Part shown: one piece after another, positions 4,956 through 6,379 of the stretch
How positions within the stretch are numbered: position 1 is the stretch's first letter
How the letters are laid out: each line of letters starts with the position of its first letter
DNA from: Syntrophaceae bacterium
GTDB taxonomy: Bacteria > Desulfobacterota > Desulfomonilia > Desulfomonilales > Desulfomonilaceae
Assembly: GCA_014874425.1 (NCBI GenBank)
Contig: JACWAG010000434.1
Span: 1 to 6,379 of the forward strand
DNA: 6,379 nt
Direction of reading: 5' to 3'
Notes under the pieces: model-generated
What the model was told of the DNA's origin: nothing
Databases searched by the model: none
What the model saw: the letters and a program-made list of their open reading frames with translations, nothing else
Made by a program: the position numbers and the translations under genes

Positions 4956-5558
4956 CTATTTACCCATCTTCATTCCATCTTTGCTGGATGGCTTAACCTC
5001 GCCGTTAGTATCTTTCATTTTCATGCCATGGTCCTTTTTGTCGACTTTCATCTCTTTGATCGGCATTCCTGGGGTTTTGTCTTTTGAGTCTCCTTTATCG
5101 ACTTTCATCTCTTTGATGGGCATGCCGGGTGTTTTGTCTTTTGAATCTCCATTCTTGTTCATCATATTCATCATGGGGCACATCATTTTCTGTTGACCGG
5201 CCAATGCTTCCATCTTGGTCACCTGGTCAGGTTTCAAAACAGCCTTGGCCTTAGCTGCGCTTTCTGTGTCGATTTCCTTAAGCTTTTTCACCTGCTCGTC
5301 AGTCAACCCCAAGTCCTTTGTCCTTGAAATTATCGACATCGGCGAAAATTTCTCGCTGGACATCATGGCCTTACACTTTTGCATCATTTCCATCATGCTG
5401 GACATCATGTCTTTCTGGGTGTGAGGGGCCGATTGAGTCGGTTCCTTCTGTGGCTCGGCGGCTTTGTTAACCTGACCGTGTTCATTTCCCGCTGCGTAAA
5501 CTAGAGGAGAAACGGCGCAGAGCGCAAGCATGCACATACTGATCAAGATTTTTCTCAT
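4956..5558 (-). CDS. Exported Met/Lys-rich protein with LTxxQ-like motifs; possible metal-binding or stress protein
   Basis: A 200-residue protein with a clear signal peptide: RK, a hydrophobic core ILISMCMLALCAVSPLV, and VYA before AG (cut after residue 22). It should therefore be periplasmic or secreted. The cysteine in the core does not make a proper lipobox. The mature part has a Met cluster MMSSMMEMMQKCKAMM (51-66), then LGLTDEQVKKLKEI (83-96) and LKPDQVTKMEAL (108-119). These two resemble the paired LTxxQ motifs of the CpxP/Spy/ZraP group of periplasmic chaperones and metal sensors. A second Met cluster follows (MMCPMMNMM, 125-133). Two identical 19-residue repeats (137-155, 156-174) and a His/Met/Lys tail come last. 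Methionine, cysteine and histidine hint at soft-metal binding, which is inference. AAAGGA seven bases upstream fixes the ATG. The gene has its own terminator and an upstream repeat cluster. Confidence 0.8.
   Translation of the reverse strand: MRKILISMCMLALCAVSPLVYAAGNEHGQVNKAAEPQKEPTQSAPHTQKDMMSSMMEMMQKCKAMMSSEKFSPMSIISRTKDLGLTDEQVKKLKEIDTESAAKAKAVLKPDQVTKMEALAGQQKMMCPMMNMMNKNGDSKDKTPGMPIKEMKVDKGDSKDKTPGMPIKEMKVDKKDHGMKMKDTNGEVKPSSKDGMKMGK
5037..5150 (-). repeat. Tandem duplication of a 57-bp unit (19 residues)
   Basis: Two adjacent 57-bp copies (5037-5093 and 5094-5150) each encode GDSKDKTPGMPIKEMKVDK. They differ at six bases, in six different codons, and all six changes are synonymous, so the peptide copies are identical. 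The unit is Lys/Asp-rich with a central TPGMP and is likely disordered. Confidence 0.9.
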
Positions 5559-5568
5559 GTTTTAGTCC

Positions 5569-5643
5569 TTTCTGATAAATATGCTATAAGACGCATCAAT
5601 TACTACAGTTTCTGATAATTATGCAAATGCATAATCCAGAAAC
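5569..5643 (-). promoter_or_regulatory. Repeat cluster upstream of the Met-rich protein gene, candidate operator
   Basis: A 16-bp site, TTTCTGATAAATATGC (5569-5584), recurs as TTTCTGATAATTATGC (5609-5624), 15 of 16 matches, exactly 40 bp apart. The first copy overlaps the ribosome site of the gene. The second forms the left half of a larger inverted repeat: GTTTCTG (5608-5614) pairs with CAGAAAC (5637-5643), and inside it ATTATGCA (5618-5625) pairs with TGCATAAT (5628-5635). CATAAT in the palindrome could be a -10 box, but no -35 fits. No T-run follows, so it is not a standard terminator for trpA. Confidence 0.45.
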
Positions 5644-5698
5644 CGACACTATTTGTTATAGACAGCCTTTTGTAAAATTGTTTCAAGCGCTGGGTAAA

Positions 5699-6379
5699 TT
5701 AATTCCTGCCTAATGCGCCGATGATGCCGCGAGACAAACTCGAAACACCGTCAATTGCGCTTACGTCATCACCAGCTTCAAGACACTTTTTAATCAGGGC
5801 GCTGCCCACTATCACCCCATCGGCCACATTCGACAGCGCTGCCGCCTGCTCTGGGTTCGACACCCCAAAACCGACCGCTACAGGAACAGACGTTAACCTT
5901 TTCAGGTTGGCCACTGTTTTAAGCAATGCGTCACCGACCACTAGAGCGCTCCCTGTGACCCCAGTCATAGAAACCAGATAAACGAATCCTTTTGACAAAT
6001 TGACTATTGTTTCAAGCCTTTTCGGAGTCGTGGTGGGAGCAACCATGAAAATTGTGTCAATTTCGTGCGCTCGTGCGACCTTTATCCAATATCCGGCTTC
6101 TTCCGGTGGCAAATCAGGGATGATAACACCGGAAATGTTTCCGGCTTTGGCCTTGTCTCCAAACTCGTCTACTCCCATCCTGAGAATGGGGTTCCAATAT
6201 GTCATCAGAACAATTGGCGCGTGGATACCGACGCTTACCTCACCGAGTGTTCCCAGTATCTTTCTAAGGCTGGCCCCATTATCCAGAGCAATTTTCCCAG
6301 CTTTTTGTATCGTAGGTCCATCGGCGAGTGGATCAGAGAATGGGACCCCGACCTCAATGACATCTGCGGAGCAATCATC
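5699..6379 (-). CDS. trpA: Tryptophan synthase alpha subunit, N-terminus beyond window
   Basis: The frame enters from the window end and gives 226 residues to TAA at 5699-5701; about 40 N-terminal residues are missing compared with the usual 260-270. TrpA cleaves indole-3-glycerol phosphate to indole and glyceraldehyde 3-phosphate and feeds indole to TrpB. The catalytic glutamate is in VIEVGVPFSDP (visible residues 7-17) and the catalytic aspartate in LADGPT (18-23). Next come VLMTYWNPI, VIIPDLPPEE, the substrate loop SMTGVTGS, and the phosphate-binding segments VGFGVSNPEQ and GVIVGSALI. All key residues are present. An internal ATG at 6205 is not the start. The preceding genes, normally trpB and others, lie outside. 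No good terminator is seen before the next gene, although the hairpin at 5608-5643 lies 56 bases downstream. Confidence 0.97.
   Translation of the reverse strand, partial: DDCSADVIEVGVPFSDPLADGPTIQKAGKIALDNGASLRKILGTLGEVSVGIHAPIVLMTYWNPILRMGVDEFGDKAKAGNISGVIIPDLPPEEAGYWIKVARAHEIDTIFMVAPTTTPKRLETIVNLSKGFVYLVSMTGVTGSALVVGDALLKTVANLKRLTSVPVAVGFGVSNPEQAAALSNVADGVIVGSALIKKCLEAGDDVSAIDGVSSLSRGIIGALGRN

Noticed and set aside
1..6379. CRISPR array, complete insertion sequence or toxin-antitoxin pair
   Set aside because: No regularly spaced repeats, no intact transposase with terminal inverted repeats, and no paired small genes of known toxin-antitoxin type were seen.

Overview
The window reads as bacterial chromosome of roughly balanced base composition. 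No gene names the organism. Flavoredoxin-like flavin reductase, HU, tRNA-Thr with encoded CCA, trpA, and remnants resembling integrases and AAA+ ATPases that I associate with anaerobic Desulfobacterota/deltaproteobacteria make that a reasonable but weak guess. All family calls come from motifs read by eye; no search was run.

Left block, minus strand (1-1855). An HU-type DNA-binding protein (1498-1770) sits behind a good sigma70-like promoter (1827-1855). It is followed by a flavodoxin-fold NAD(P)H:quinone-type oxidoreductase (818-1417) and a class I SAM-dependent methyltransferase (1-794, cut by the window start). The last two are 23 bp apart and probably co-transcribed. The divergent interval 1856-2281 holds no convincing gene, apart from a possible 49-codon protein scrap.

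Middle block, plus strand (2196-3429). A flavin reductase/flavoredoxin-like protein (2282-2851) lies behind two perfect palindromes and an AGGAGG site. A small muconolactone-isomerase-like protein (3094-3429) follows after a 242-bp gap.

Right block, almost all minus strand. A secreted chagasin-type (I42) cysteine-protease inhibitor (3560-3964) carries a near-perfect 26-bp hairpin inside its signal-peptide codons. Next is a gene graveyard: the C-terminal end of an AAA+ ATPase (4195-4428, minus) is butted directly against the C-terminal end of a tyrosine recombinase (4429-4611, plus). The recombinase scrap ends 3 bp from the 3' end of tRNA-Thr(CGU) (4615-4689). The tRNA has a TTGACA promoter, and its likely terminator lies inside the recombinase remnant. 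An exported Met/Lys-rich protein with LTxxQ-like motifs and a perfect 19-residue tandem repeat (4956-5558) follows, with its own terminator and a repeat-rich upstream region. The window ends in trpA (5699-6379, N-terminus outside), presumably the last gene of a trp operon.

The genes do not form one pathway; this looks like ordinary housekeeping and accessory chromosome. I see no clearly new multi-gene system. The most notable points are the two-fragment junction beside the tRNA, the synonymous-only divergence of the 19-residue repeat, the duplicated site upstream of that gene, and the hairpin in the inhibitor gene.
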